Positions 42,971-54,290 are shown, counted from the first letter of the stretch. The stretch is DNA of 64,000 nt from Anomaloglossus baeobatrachus (GCF_048569485.1 NC_134354.1:401908185-401972184); one strand, 5' to 3'. Program-made: numbers and translations. Notes: generated by a model from the letters alone, not told the origin.

Positions 42971-45073
42971 GTGACCATGTGCCTGGGCGGTCCGCTTGAA
43001 AAATTGGAAGCGCCGCCATATTGCCACCATGAAAAGCGCGCTGAAAAACAACAGCAGCCCGCGCTGGGAGAAGTTACCGCCCACGAAGAGGTGTGGCTAA
43101 CCAGAGATCCCCCGCAGAGTTCTGACCTCGCAAGTGAAGAGAGCGGAGGCGTTCAGAGACGTCGGGACAGAAAGGGAGCCAGAAGCCTGCTGCTGGAAGA
43201 GGCAGAGCAGAAACTGAAGAGCCTGCTACTGGAGGCAGCGACGAGTCCACTGCTGGGAAATCGTGCAGAAGAAGGCGCAGAGGAAATGGCGTCTGAACGC
43301 AGAAACCCAGAACCAGGCTCCGCTGCCTGGTGGTATCGGGAGCTTGCCCAGTTCTGCGACCGACTGGAGACCCGGGTCGTAGAGCAGATCAGAGAGGAAC
43401 GCACGGAGCTTCTGGAGATGGCTGCAGCGGTTCAGGCCTATGAGAGGGGAACCGCACGACGAGTGCCAGACCGGACGGCGACGACTCAGACCCCGATGAT
43501 ACCACCGATGGGTGAGTCCAGTGTTGCCCCTGCCAGCGCGAGTGCCCCGACCCCTGCTGCCACGCCCGCGGTCCCTGAAGAGGCGCCCGGCGCGGCGACG
43601 CAGAACCAGGCCGCAGCCACGCCAGGTGCGGCCCGCCAAGCCCAGGCCGCCGCAGAGATGCCCTGCCCGGCCCGCAAAGATCCGGCTGCCGCCGCGACCC
43701 TCATCCACGCCGCAGGTGTGACGCTGACCCAGGCCGCCGCCATGCTAGGCCCGGCCCGCCAAGACCCCACCGCAGCAACGACGCTCATCCACGCCGCAGG
43801 CGAGGTGCTGAACCAGGCCACAGCCACGCCAGGTGCGGCCCGCCAAGCCCCGATCGCTGCAGCGACGCCCAGCCCAGCCTGCACAGATCCCATCGTGGCT
43901 GCGACGCCAATTCAGGCCGCTGCAGCGATGCCCTGCCCGGCCCGCCAAGAACCGGCCATAGTAGCGACGCCCGCTAAGACTCCAGCTGCGACCCTGATTG
44001 AAACTGCAACGCTGATCCAGGCCGCCGCCATGCAGGGCGCGGCCCGCCAAGACCAGGCCGCCGCCATGTCAGGCGCGGCCCGCCAAGACAAGAATGTACC
44101 TCTGTTTACCCCGGCCTGCAAGGCCAGAGCAGACACCGCTCCCCAGTCTAAGGAAGTCCCTGCTAGGAAGTCCCTGATAGGAGAGGACCCCGAATACTGG
44201 AAGCTGAAGGCTGACCTAGAGGCCCAGTTCCCACAGGAGATGGTGGACCGGTATCTGCTCCCTCCGCACACCCCCAAGGCGACTCCTGCAGCGACCACGC
44301 CAAAGAGTCCCCCGCCCAAGCCTGCTGATGAAAGTCCATCCCCAGCACTGCCACGACAGGAGTGTTCAGAAGAACTAAGGGGGAGGGGAGGCCAGAAGGC
44401 TGAGGAGCTGACTCCGGAGCCATCAGCAGTGGATTCATACCCCGAGCCAGAGATGTTGCCCTACTCCCGCTGGGACGAAGAAGACCCGATACCCTCCGCT
44501 GAAGAAGATCTGCCCAAAAGCCTCACCTGGGAGCTTGTAAGCTGTACCTCGCAGAATCCAGTCCGCAAGACACGGCGCCGTAGCAGAACCAAGCTTTCCC
44601 CTGCACCGCAGTCTCCAGAGCAGAAAGATGAAATAACGGCCAGAGACTTAGAGGAGAAACGGTTCCTGAGAAGGGCCAAAGCCCAGGTCAGAGGACCCCT
44701 TTGTCGAGGAGTAGTAGAAGACTTCAGCTTGAAATCAGGATATGGCTTCATAGTAGCTCCTGGTATGAAGGAAGGCATCTTTGTTAATAGAAGAGACGTT
44801 AGAGCCCATTTGCCCAGAGGACATCCAGGAAGGAACCTACGGATGGGAGATACAGTGGAATTCACCATGCACCAAGGAGAAAGAGGATGGTATGCATTGG
44901 ATGTTACACCATGTCCCAGAAATCCCTACAGTGAACCTGCTGTCTCAACAGAAAAAGAAACAGATACAGAACAAGAAACAGATGTAGAAGAAGAAGGAAA
45001 AGACAGAGATGGAGAAAACAACAGGTGCCGCAGCCCTACAGGCCCAAGCCCTGGTAAGGAGGAATCTATGTAA
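42971..45073 (+). CDS. Gag-like protein ending in a cold-shock domain, 700 aa
   Basis: Single open frame. The first ATG is 23 bp after the primer-binding site; codon 1 is chosen for lack of a better start. Parts: a charged N-terminus; a helical stretch at about 117-158 (LAQFCDRLETRVVEQIREER); a long Ala/Pro/Thr-rich imperfect repeat at about 195-390; an acidic/proline-rich region; then a cold-shock domain at about 579-647. In it, RNP1 is KSGYGFIV (588-595), RNP2 is GIFVNRRDV (602-610) and GDTVEF is at 626-631, as in the YBX family. An acidic tail follows. Cold-shock domains bind single-stranded RNA or DNA. A role as the packaging nucleic-acid binder, replacing a zinc knuckle, is inference. 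No capsid fold can be confirmed by eye. Confidence 0.8.
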   Translation: MTMCLGGPLEKLEAPPYCHHEKRAEKQQQPALGEVTAHEEVWLTRDPPQSSDLASEESGGVQRRRDRKGARSLLLEEAEQKLKSLLLEAATSPLLGNRAEEGAEEMASERRNPEPGSAAWWYRELAQFCDRLETRVVEQIREERTELLEMAAAVQAYERGTARRVPDRTATTQTPMIPPMGESSVAPASASAPTPAATPAVPEEAPGAATQNQAAATPGAARQAQAAAEMPCPARKDPAAAATLIHAAGVTLTQAAAMLGPARQDPTAATTLIHAAGEVLNQATATPGAARQAPIAAATPSPACTDPIVAATPIQAAAAMPCPARQEPAIVATPAKTPAATLIETATLIQAAAMQGAARQDQAAAMSGAARQDKNVPLFTPACKARADTAPQSKEVPARKSLIGEDPEYWKLKADLEAQFPQEMVDRYLLPPHTPKATPAATTPKSPPPKPADESPSPALPRQECSEELRGRGGQKAEELTPEPSAVDSYPEPEMLPYSRWDEEDPIPSAEEDLPKSLTWELVSCTSQNPVRKTRRRSRTKLSPAPQSPEQKDEITARDLEEKRFLRRAKAQVRGPLCRGVVEDFSLKSGYGFIVAPGMKEGIFVNRRDVRAHLPRGHPGRNLRMGDTVEFTMHQGERGWYALDVTPCPRNPYSEPAVSTEKETDTEQETDVEEEGKDRDGENNRCRSPTGPSPGKEESM

Positions 45074-45239
45074 AGCAAAGTAAGAAGTACAGCAAGTTAC
45101 AGTTTTGACCAGTTTGCAACGTTTATAAGTTTAAGCATGTGCCCACATGAACTAATGTGAGAAACCCATAAACCTTAAGGCTATGAACTGGCTATAGCCA
45201 CAAACTCTCGCAGTGTAAATAGTTACCCCAGAGGTACCA

Positions 45240-45530
45240 CCACCAGAGCCAGCCTGTTTAGGGGCTTGGCTCACCTGCAACCAGGGAGCATGTCCGTTTA
45301 TGGGGCCTTGGCTCGCCTGCAACCAGGGAGCACGCCTGTTTATGGGGCCTGGCTCTCCACCACAAAGAGGGTACCTGGTCAGCACCAACTGTGGAGGCCG
45401 CCTCTACATCCTGCCAGAAGAGGCTGAAGGCGCGGCTTCACCAGGCCAGGTATGCCCTGAAGACCACCAGCCCATGAAAGCCGCCTCTACATCCTGCCAG
45501 AAGTGGCTGAAGGCGCGGCCAACGTGAGAG
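45240..45530 (+). repeat. Internal tandem repeats in the 3' untranslated part
   Basis: A unit of about 55 bp with CTGCAACCAGGGAGCA and GTTTATGGGGCC occurs two to three times. A second unit with GCCTCTACATCCTGCCAGAA and GGCTGAAGGCGCGGC occurs twice. Confidence 0.8.
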
Positions 45531-45670
45531 GGTTTAGGGTGGGTTAACGGACTTGTGGGTGGAGGGTGGTGATGTATGGTACCTGGTGGTTTTAAAAGTT
45601 TTACAATGTTTTAATGTTTTATGCATTTTAAAATGTTGTCTTGCAGCCCGAGGACGTGCTGGTGATAACT

Positions 45671-45679
45671 AAGGGGGAA
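45671..45679 (+). promoter_or_regulatory. Polypurine tract
   Basis: AAGGGGGAA ends exactly at the 3' LTR, the standard place for plus-strand priming. Confidence 0.8.
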
Positions 45680-46923
45680 TGTGGCGCCCCTGACCTGGTC
45701 AGGCACCACTGAGTACTGCACCCATGCTGGGGACAGTACAAACAGGTAATCCAGAAGGCTGACCGAGGTGTGACTACACAGGCGCATAGTGATCAGGTCT
45801 CACACATGTACCTTTGGGAGGACCCCTGGGGATCCCAGGAGGGGGCAAAGCCTTCACCTCCACTTGAGGAGTGGAGGGGGCGAAGCCTCCATCTGCACTC
45901 AAGGGGTGTGGTAGAGAGCCGGGTTGCTAGGTGGCGTAGGCAGGCACAAGGGGAAAAGAGAAGGAGGAGTAAAGAGTCTGAAGCAGAGTGTGGAGGAGTG
46001 AGGAGCATGAAAGTGGAGCTCAGACAGGAGCAGCAGTGCAGGTCCCACGAGTGAGCCAGTTTAGTGCAGCAGTTCAGGGGGAGCAGACGTCAGGAGCAGA
46101 CCCCTGGAGCTGTTGCAGTCTGACAGCGTCCGCGCAGTGGCTACCGACGGGGGAGAACGGTCACCTAGTAGTGCTACCCGAAATCCATCTTCAGCTAAAG
46201 AGAGAGCAACGGAGTGGGAAGTAAGGAGACTGCTAGGGAGTTACCAGGCCCAAACGGGTAGTAGGTCCCAGTGCAGGGATAGATCCACCTTTCCCTGCCA
46301 AACCTGCTTGAGGGGGCACTTCACACCCCCAAGAACACACTAAAAAGTCCGCAGCCACGTCGCCACAGTTAGGGCCCATAGTTCACAGGAGGCAAGCAGC
46401 CGGAGTGTCCTTGTCCAGGCTACAAGCAAACGGACAAAACGAAGGGGAGAGAGGCTTCAGCAACTTCCCTGGGTGACCCCCATAGGGACTAAAAGTCGGG
46501 GTTACCCCAAAACGCAAAGGGCTAAGGAAGGCGAGTCGGTAGTCACCCTCATCAGTCAGCCTGAAGGACACCTGGTTCCAGCCTGGTTCATCCCAGCTAC
46601 GCCCGGGTTACTCACCCTGCCATCAACTGTGAGTAAAACCCCTGAAAGACATTCTGCTTGTGTGGAGTTATTCTGCGCCTTGTGGTTCTACACACTTACA
46701 CAGGGCCCTGGGGCTTGCCTCACTCTCAGGAGGCTGTTACAACTGGCTGCACCCACCATCAGCCCCAGGCGTCCCTTAATCTGCAGTGGCGGTCCCCACT
46801 GACCGCAATTCTGAGAGTGGCGTCACGACAATCCTAGATAGAAGATTTCCTACCTGTGACAAGATCCAGCCGAGTGGAGTCCCTGAAGGTAATGCACCGA
46901 CACAACACTGGAGGGGCTTCACA
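45680..46923 (+). repeat. 3' LTR
   Basis: Same length as the 5' LTR and nearly identical to it. Confidence 0.92.
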
Positions 46924-47510
46924 TATGTGTGTGTACATCTCATACACTTACCATCAACCTCTCTAGTTGAACTCATTCATGTTCAGTTTTCTTCTTCATC
47001 TGGAGCAGACTCCTATCATTTCTTCCAGCCAGAACTCATCTAAGCAAAAAATAACAGTGCCGCCCTGAACAAAAGGGTATGTTCACACAGTAAATCAAAA
47101 GAATGAACCGCAGTATGAGTAGGTATACTGTACATGCAAAATGTAAGTGCGTGTTCACACTGGCAATTAAAAAAAAAAATAAAACAAAGATAAAAATAAT
47201 ATGGACATACAGTGGCATGCAAATGTTAAGGCACCCCGAATCAAAATGTCTGTTATTGAGAACAGTTTAGCAAGCTGAAGACGAAATTATCTCAAGTCAT
47301 GAAGTTAAAGATGACACATTTCCTTTGTATTTTAGACAAAAATATATATTTTCAACTTTTAAATTTAAATATTACCAAAAAAGGAGAATACAACAGTTTG
47401 GGCACCCTGTATGGTTAGTACCCAATAGCACCCACTTTAGGAAGTATCACAGCTTGTAAACGCTTTTGTATCCAGCCAAGACTCTTTCAATTCTTGTTTC
47501 AGGGATTTTC

Positions 47511-48175
47511 TGTCATGATGGCTTTGGGATAGTGGGGAACTGGGGCTCCTAAGCTGTTCCTCAAGCTAGGGGACCTTGTGCTATCCCTAATCTCAGGGAT
47601 ACTCCTGATGTTGGAGAGGCTTAAGTCTCCTTCCTGGCCCTGCTCCAGACCAGTCCTAATCTGATTCTTCCATCCCCTCCTCCCAGGGAGGGACAGGACA
47701 GGAGTGTGATGAAACCCACAGATAAAGACAGACAAGAGAAAAAACAAAACTCTGTTACACAGCGCACACACATACAAAGGTAAAAAGAGATTCAGGAGGA
47801 AAAACTAGTGCAAAAAGGAAGTATAAAACAGGGGTAAATGCCACAACAGCAATAAGCACAACTAAAGCATAACTTTCACCAGAGAGCCTGGGACTATAGA
47901 TGGCATTGGTAGAATAATTTCACCAGCATAAATAGGACGGAATCAGATATGCTAGGTCTCCCCACAACATGTGATTAAAAGAGCAAGTAGACTAGCAGAG
48001 ATTAATGTTAGCTAGCCTGCCTATGAATCAGCACATGGCAGGTCGACACTCTAGTCTGCCTGTGTTGATCCCATACACTAGAGAAACAATCAAGTGGAGT
48101 TTCAGAATCTGCTATCAGAACAGAGTCCAATGCCGCCATGACAGTCAATGAAGCATGTGTAAAACTCTGTGTGAT
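47511..48175. mobile_element. Unclassified insertion, 6-bp duplication ATTTTC
   Basis: The Tc1 text stops at ATTTTC (47505-47510) and resumes at a second ATTTTC (48176-48181). The insert starts TGTCATGATGGCTTTGGGAT. Non-coding; family unknown to me. Confidence 0.6.
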
Positions 48176-48189
48176 ATTTTCATCCATTC

Positions 48190-48387
48190 TTACTTGGAAA
48201 AATCTGCCAGTTCTTTGAGATTCCTGGGTTGTCTTGCATGCACTGCTCTTTTGAGGTCTAGCCACAGATTTTCCCCAAGATCAGGGGACTGTAAAACCTC
48301 CAGCTTGCTCCTTTTGAGGTCATCTATTGTGGATTTTGGTGTGTGTTTAGGATCATTATCCATTTGTAGAAGCCCTCCCCTTTTCAA
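48190..48387 (-). pseudogene. Tc1 transposase C-terminal fragment
   Basis: The 65-codon frame includes MDNDPKHTPKSTIDDLKRSK and ENLWLDLKRAVHARQPRNLK, the region of the second Asp and the Glu in Tc1 transposases. Sequence that should lie between QSPDL and ENLW is missing or altered. Non-functional. Confidence 0.85.
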
Positions 48388-48462
48388 CGTAATTTCATTG
48401 AATCCATTCTTCCATCTGCCCGTGAAATGTTCCCCGTTCTATTGGCTGCAACACAACCCTAA

Positions 48463-49023
48463 AGGCTGCTTTACACGGTACGACCGATTGTGCAATTTCA
48501 CAATCGATCGTTCCCGCCCCCGTCCTTTTTGCGTCACGGGCAAATCGCTGCCCGTGTCGCATAAAGTCAGTAACCCCAGTCACACATACTTACCTCTCGT
48601 GCGACCACGCTGTGGGCGACGAACGTCCACTTCCTGGAGTGGGAGGGACGTTCGGCGTCACAGCGACGTCACACGGCCGCCGGCCAATGGAAGCGGAGGC
48701 GCGGAGATCAGCGGGACGTAAACATCCCGCCCACCTCCTTCCTTCACATAGCCGGCGGCGGCCGCGTGACGCAGGTGAGCTGCTGTTCATCGTTCCCGGG
48801 GTGTCACACGGAGCGACGTGTGCTACCCCGGAAACGATGAGCAACTAAATTAAACGATATTGTGGAACCTAGCGAGCAGTACACAACTCACGATTTGTGA
48901 ACGATACTGCGTCGCTAGGAGGTGTCACACAGGCCGGCATCGCCAGCGATACCGGATGTGCGTCACAAAAACCGTGACCCTGACGATCTATCGCACGATA
49001 GATTGTCTGGTGTAAAGCAGCCT
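48463..49023. mobile_element. Harbinger-type MITE
   Basis: Ends AGGCTGCTTTACACGG and TGTAAAGCAGCCT, with flanks TAA (48460-48462) and TTA (49024-49026). These are consistent with a TWA target. Confidence 0.75.
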
Positions 49024-49026
49024 TTA

Positions 49027-49407
49027 GGCTATGTTCACACACTGCGTCTTTTACTGCGTTTTTGGTGCATTTTTTAGGTCACAAAGATGCACCCAAATGC
49101 GTGCTTTTCCTTCTCCCAGCAAAGTTTATGAGATTTCTATTTTGTTGTCTACATTGTGCATCTTGTTTTGGCTGCATCTTGGCTGCGTTTCTGAAGATGC
49201 AGCATGTCAATTCTTTTTGCATTTTTGCCAGCGTTTTTGAGCCAGTCCAGTCAACAGATTTGACTTAAAAAATACATTGGGCAAAATGCGGTAAACACGT
49301 ATCAACAACGCATGCGTCTTTGATGTGTTTTTTTTGTGGGTGCGTTTTTTGGAGCCAAAATGCTGCATTTTTGTGGTTAAGAAAATATGCAGTGTGTGAA
49401 CATAGAC
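49027..49407. mobile_element. Second MITE, sharing TTA with the first
   Basis: Ends GGCTATGTTCACACACTGC and its inverse GCAGTGTGTGAACATAGAC, with TTA at 49024-49026 and 49408-49410. The internal text (TGCGTTTTT-type motifs) differs from the preceding MITE. Confidence 0.75.
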
Positions 49408-49612
49408 TTAAGCATGATTGATCCAATTATGCTTAATGGTTGGTCAGTTATTAGAGCATACAAATCTCCATGCTGCATCTGCTCATTTTCATTTTTGTAA
49501 TTTTTCAAATGTAAAAGATGAAAAAAAAAATTTCTGCTTAAAATGCAAAGGAAATGTGTCATCTTTAACTTTATGCCTTTTAGAGATCATTTCATCTTTA
49601 ACTTGCTTAAAG

Positions 49613-50352
49613 GAAAGGTATCGCGTTTTTTTATTTTTGTATTAATAATAGTGATTATGGAGTCAATTATTTTTAAAACAAAATTAAATTCCCTGTTTTT
49701 TTAGTTTTTATTTAATTCTATTTTCATTGAAACACTGGGGGCTGCCATCTTGGAGTAACGATAGTTACCTCATTGATGTCAACTGTCTATGCATTGGGTC
49801 TGATAGACGGACTGCGACCCTATATTTAACACTGACACTGCTCCTGCTGTGAGCTGGACATGCACCTTGGGCTGTCCAAATCACAGCAGAGAGAGGAGAT
49901 CACCGCCATCTTTGCGGAGCCCACAGCATATTCTGTGTGCTACACTTTCCCCCTGTCACCTGCTCTGACTAGGCTGAGTACTGATGATGGGTAGCGGTGA
50001 TCTTGGTGTGCTGCTCCCCACCTAGCCACTCACCACCCCCTCCGCTCATCCCCAGGGTTTTTCAGCCCTTTTATCTTCGTGCATACGCTTTTCCCGTCTA
50101 GGAGTCCCACTCCTTACAAATAGTAAAAAAATGTTTTCTGAGGCCCTCCTCTTCGTCTCTACCAGGGTGTATCAGAGTGCCTCCTTTAAATTTTTGGCAG
50201 CCCTTGCACAAAGGACATATGCTCTAGCAGTCTAGGAGTCTCACTCCTTACAAATGGTAAAAACAAAATACTGAGGCACTCCTCTACATCTCTTCCATGA
50301 TGTATCGGACTGACTCTTTCCAATTTTTAAAAGCCCTTGCACATAGTGTTTA
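49613..50352. repeat. Intron with a 150-bp repeat in two copies (50085-50345)
   Basis: The unit with CTAGGAGTCCCACTCCTTAC and a CTCTACCAGGGTGTATC-like stretch occurs twice. A fragment of it reappears in the flank at 54030. The part before 50085 holds no recognised gene. Confidence 0.55.
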
Positions 50353-52378
50353 TGAAGCGCCCCATGGGGCAGGGGTTAGCCTACTTGTAGCCAGGCCGTT
50401 GAGGGTCAGGTCTGGGGATGTCACAGGCAGCCTTGCCCAGTTTCGTTGGCCTGAGGCTTACACAAATGGAGGGGAAAGTTGGGTGATGGGGATGGTTTGT
50501 CGTGACGCCACCTGTGGTTCGCGGCCAGGTATTTAGCTGCCGCTATAGGGATCCTCGCTGGGGCTGGTGTTAATGCAGCCAAGGTGTTGTCGCTCCCCAC
50601 AGGCGGAGTGGGCCCTGGGAGGACGATGTGGGTGGGAGTAGAGCAATGAGGAATGGCAGTCCCTGGGAGTGCCGAAGTGCGGGACGACGGCGTCGATAAT
50701 CAAAGTTTCAGTCAGAAGCTGCGGTTCCAGGTTTCTTTACTCACTGATTGGATGCTGCACCCCAGGTACTGGTCTCCGCCGTCATGGGCTCCGGTCAATC
50801 CCAGGTGAATCGGAAAGCCACCACCGGTGTTTCAGAGAGAGAGTGTCCTTTTTACAGGGTGTCCACGTTAGAAGTAAGGAACCCGAGCTGAGCTTCCGCT
50901 CCAAGCCTCAGGCCCCATGAAGAAGAAGAGTCCCAAGTGGTATGTATTGCTAGAACTGTGGTCCTGACTAGACTGCAGTTTGTTAGATGGTTGCACCTAC
51001 CTCTACCCCAAATGGCACCCGCCCCCCAGGTGGTTGTCCTGGCGACTGGAAAGTGCCATGTCTCATGATGGCCACCCCCCGTCTGCCCCAAGCCAACTCC
51101 CTGTGTGAAGGCACCTGACTGTATGTAAGATAAGGTGTGACAACACCGATGATTAATGTGACGCCCTGGCAAAACCAGGTAGTCACAAATAGGCCCCCAC
51201 ATAACATCTTCCCTCACCTAGGTAACATACAGCCGACCTGAAACCCTAGTCACCCCCCTTAGGGCAAGACAGGCACACCAGTGGGCGGGACCAGGCAGTT
51301 AGGGAACGCCCACCTAGGGGTCTAGACAGCCTGGGGCGGGAAAACAAGCAGTTCTGAGTCAGATTAAGTTTGTAATTCAAGTGGAGAGGAGTGTGGGCTG
51401 GAGCAAGGTGTAGCTCCAGCAGAGAAAGTTCAAGTTGAACGGTGCCAGGGTGGAAGCGCTGGTACCTTGGCTAGGTGGCAGACGGTAGTCTCCGTCAGCA
51501 GGAGACGGGAAGACGGCTCAGCAGATCCGAGGAGGACCGGAGAAGGGTTGGAGCCCACCAGTACCGACACCAGAGACCTGACTGGAAACCGTGCACAGAG
51601 TGGGTACTCGGACCCTGAAGCCAGGACCGAAACCAGCGGCCTAGCTAATTAACCGATTGAGGGCAGGATTACAGGTCCTGTCCCAACCAAAGTCCGAAAA
51701 GCAGAAAACCACCCACAGAGAGGGATAGGGCAACCGCCAGGGCCCATAGATGCCACGGGTCAGCGTCAGTGGGCACGGCTCCTTAGGCACACAGAAAGCC
51801 GGGAGCGGACTCCTGAGTTCAAAACCAGGCAGCCCACAATACACAAAAATAGTGCAGAGGAAAGGACAGCGATCATCAGCCCGGGTGGGCGGACCAGCGT
51901 ACAACCGGCCGCGGTGGCTGGCCACCAGCACCTTGGTTTACCAAAGACTCGTGTGATTCATTCAATTGTGAGTAACCAACTATCCCCTGGTCCATCTGGG
52001 CATGCGAGCCCCTGCCGTCGCCATACCCTGCACAGAGACACTGGGCCCCGGGGCAGCCATCCCTACCCACGGAGGGGTTAACATCCGGCTGCCATTACAT
52101 CTCCCCTGGGTATTCCACGACAGCAGCGGTGGTGTCCCACTTCACCACACACCGTGGGTGGCGTCACAGACATTCTACAATCAATCCCGTACAAATACGT
52201 CCCCCTTTTATTCGGAGTGACCGCGCGACCCCTGGGTTCGGGGAACCCCTCGAGCCGTAACGTAGACCCCGGATCCAAGCAGCGCTGGCTGCTGGCACAG
52301 GGGCGGCACATTAACCCCCTGCTCACCTGAGATGGGCACCGCAGTACCATGTGGTTACTGGAGCCTCAGGGGCGCCAC
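50353..52378 (-). mobile_element. Solo LTR, split by a second LTR
   Basis: On the minus strand it starts GTGGCGCCCCTGAGGC near 52378 and ends GCCCCATGGGGCGCTTCA at 50353. Its text is related to the 8072 and 62416 LTRs. It is interrupted between 51157 and 52310. The target duplication is unclear because the ends have drifted. Confidence 0.7.
51157..52310 (+). mobile_element. Solo LTR nested in the previous one, TSD TTAA
   Basis: It starts TGTGACGCCCTGGC and ends AGGGGCGGCACA. TTAA is duplicated (51153-51156, 52311-52314), and the outer LTR continues on both sides. The terminus matches the start of the 25330-28450 element. Confidence 0.85.
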
Positions 52379-52700
52379 GTATATGCTTTGCAGGTAGAAA
52401 TGCTCCCCCCACCCCACCTATTGGACCTCTGTGTGGCCTCACAGGTTGCATCAATGATATGTCCACACCTGAGCAGTATTAAAGCTTATATCATGCTGAC
52501 AGGCTGACACCTTTCAAAATGAACAAGGACTGGATTGGCCCAGACTTCTAAAACCCACAAAATGATAGTAGATAAACATAAAATCAATTAAAGTGTTCCT
52601 TTTTTTCTGGTGTATTCCCATGCAACCCTTCCCAACTAAACAATTGTATATAGTTCTTGTTTTCTTCTTTCTTCTTCCTCCCCTCCTTGTCACGCTCTAA

Positions 52701-53220
52701 AGGCCGCTTTGCATGCAACGACATATCTAACGTTATATCGTCGGGGTCACGGAATTTGTGACGCACATCCGGCATCATTAGCGACGTCGTTGCGTGTGAC
52801 ACCTACGAGCAACCGCTAACAATCAAAAATACTCACCTAATCGTTGATCGTTGACACGTCGTTCATTTTCAAAAGATCGTTGCTGGTGATGAATGCAGGT
52901 TGTTCGTCGGGAACGACGAACAACAGCGTTCCTGCGTCCTCCGGCAACGAGGTGGGTGTGTCGTTAATGCGGCTGGTCTCCGCCCCTCCGCTTCTATTGG
53001 CGGGCCGCTGTGTGACGTCGCTGTGACGGCGCACGAACCTCCCCCTTAAAAAAGAGGTTGTTCGCCGCCCACAGTGACGTTGCTAGGAAGGTATGTCTGT
53101 TTACACGTCCTAGCGATATTGTTCGCCACAGGCAACGATTTGCCCGTGATGCACAAACGACGGGGGTGGGTGATTTCGCAAGCGACATCGCTAGCGATGT
53201 AACTGCGTGTAAAGAAGCCT
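52701..53220. mobile_element. Harbinger-type MITE
   Basis: Ends AGGCCGCTTTGCATGC and GCGTGTAAAGAAGCCT, with flanks TAA (52698-52700) and TTA (53221-53223). Same family as 2364-2911; the internal text is close, in opposite orientation. Confidence 0.75.
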
Positions 53221-53296
53221 TTACTATCGTGATTGCACCAGACACCAAGGAACCCCAGACAAGCGCTCCCACAAACAGGGTACACCAGTAACACAG

Positions 53297-53970
53297 TGTA
53301 ACGGGGTGCCAGGGGTGCCTCGGGGATTGTAGTCGTGGCCCCTTCTGCTAGGCTTACCCCTGGCTCCGCCGTCACTATGGGGACAGGAGATGTCATGGTG
53401 GGGCAGAGTGTGGTGGTGGTGGTGCAGGTGTTGTCCGGCGCACAAACACTCTTCAGGCATGGTTCAATGCAAGTAACAAACATCTTTATTCTTCACAAAG
53501 TTCCACACGAGCCAATAGGATGGTGATACGCTTTCTTTAGCTGGGGAAAGCCTGTCCCTGCGTCCCCTCCAGTGGGGATGTGCCTGACTACTCCTCTTCG
53601 CCCGGCTCCCACTTCTGGCTACCCACAGCCCGGACCCACACCGGACTGCTTCACCCTATGAGGTTCCACCCGCTCCTGTTCTCTCCGGCTTTCTTGTCCT
53701 TCAGCTCCCACACTCTGCCCCGGCTCTGCTGCTCCGCTCCCGTCCCCGAGACAACTGCCCTCCTGATCTTTTCCTTTCCTTCACCACCCTTGCTCTCTCC
53801 TCCCCCTTGCTTCTGCCGGCTCCTCCTCCCCACTGTGGTGACAGCCGTCCCACCCGGCCACTAGGGGTACCCTAACACAATACACATGCAAATACAAATA
53901 AAACATTTTTATTAATAACATTTCCGGGTTAACTATGCTCCCTTTGTAGGGGGTCTGCCCACCCCCTACA
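53297..53970 (-). mobile_element. LTR standing alone, TSD ACAG
   Basis: A 674-bp LTR, nearly identical to 56371-57041. ACAG flanks both sides (53293-53296, 53971-53974), and non-element DNA follows at once. Taken alone it is a perfect solo LTR. Confidence 0.85.
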
Positions 53971-54290
53971 ACAGTAACAATGATGTGCCCTGACGCTAGG
54001 GAGACAGGGGTGAGGAGTCATCTCCTGCACTCACCTGAGGCTGTATCGGAGTGCCTCTTCCTTCTAATTTTTGCCAGTGTTTCCATTGCCCGCATAGGTT
54101 TTGTGGGTTTCAGAGTTGCTACTTCATGAATTAAACAAGATGTGTCTGACCATGTTACATACACCAAATGGCCAGATAAGGTATTACATTTTACCGGTGA
54201 ATGTTTTTTTCACCATTGAAAGAAATGCAAAAACACTAGGTATGACCATAGCCCAAGAGGTGGAGGACTCTGGATTTCTTTTCTCTTTTT
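53971..54290. repeat. Duplicated flanking DNA (copy of 57042-57363)
   Basis: About 320 bp of non-element flank is repeated almost exactly after the right LTR at 57042. The match ends at a T-run followed by TTAAT. Confidence 0.9.

Larger units (their letters stand above)
41684..46923 (+). mobile_element. Young LTR retroelement without pol, cold-shock-domain ORF, TSD TATG
   Basis: Two 1244-bp LTRs (41684-42927, 45680-46923) differ at about five positions by eye. TATG flanks the whole (41680-41683, 46924-46927). A primer-binding site and a polypurine tract lie where expected. The 2.75 kb inside has one long uninterrupted ORF but no protease, RT, RNase H or integrase. It is therefore a recent, whole-looking non-autonomous element that must borrow enzymes. 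Roughly 0.4% LTR divergence implies a young insertion. Confidence 0.92.
47210..49612 (-). mobile_element. Tc1-type transposon fossil with three nested insertions
   Basis: The left end CAGTGGCATGCAAATGTTAA follows a TA. The family text (GTATCACAGCTTGTAAACGC, then a transposase piece) is matched by inverted family text near 49495-49612. Between them lie the 47511-48175 insertion and two MITEs (48463-49023, 49027-49407). Only a short transposase piece survives. It is older than all three insertions. Confidence 0.75.

Noticed and set aside
41684-46923. Hidden polymerase inside the cold-shock LTR element.
   Set aside because: No YxDD, protease or integrase motif was found in any frame of the 2.75 kb interior, which is too short for pol in addition to the ORF.
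53046-53483. 145-codon minus-strand ORF across a MITE and an LTR.
   Set aside because: It crosses two unrelated element boundaries, so it cannot be an ancestral gene.
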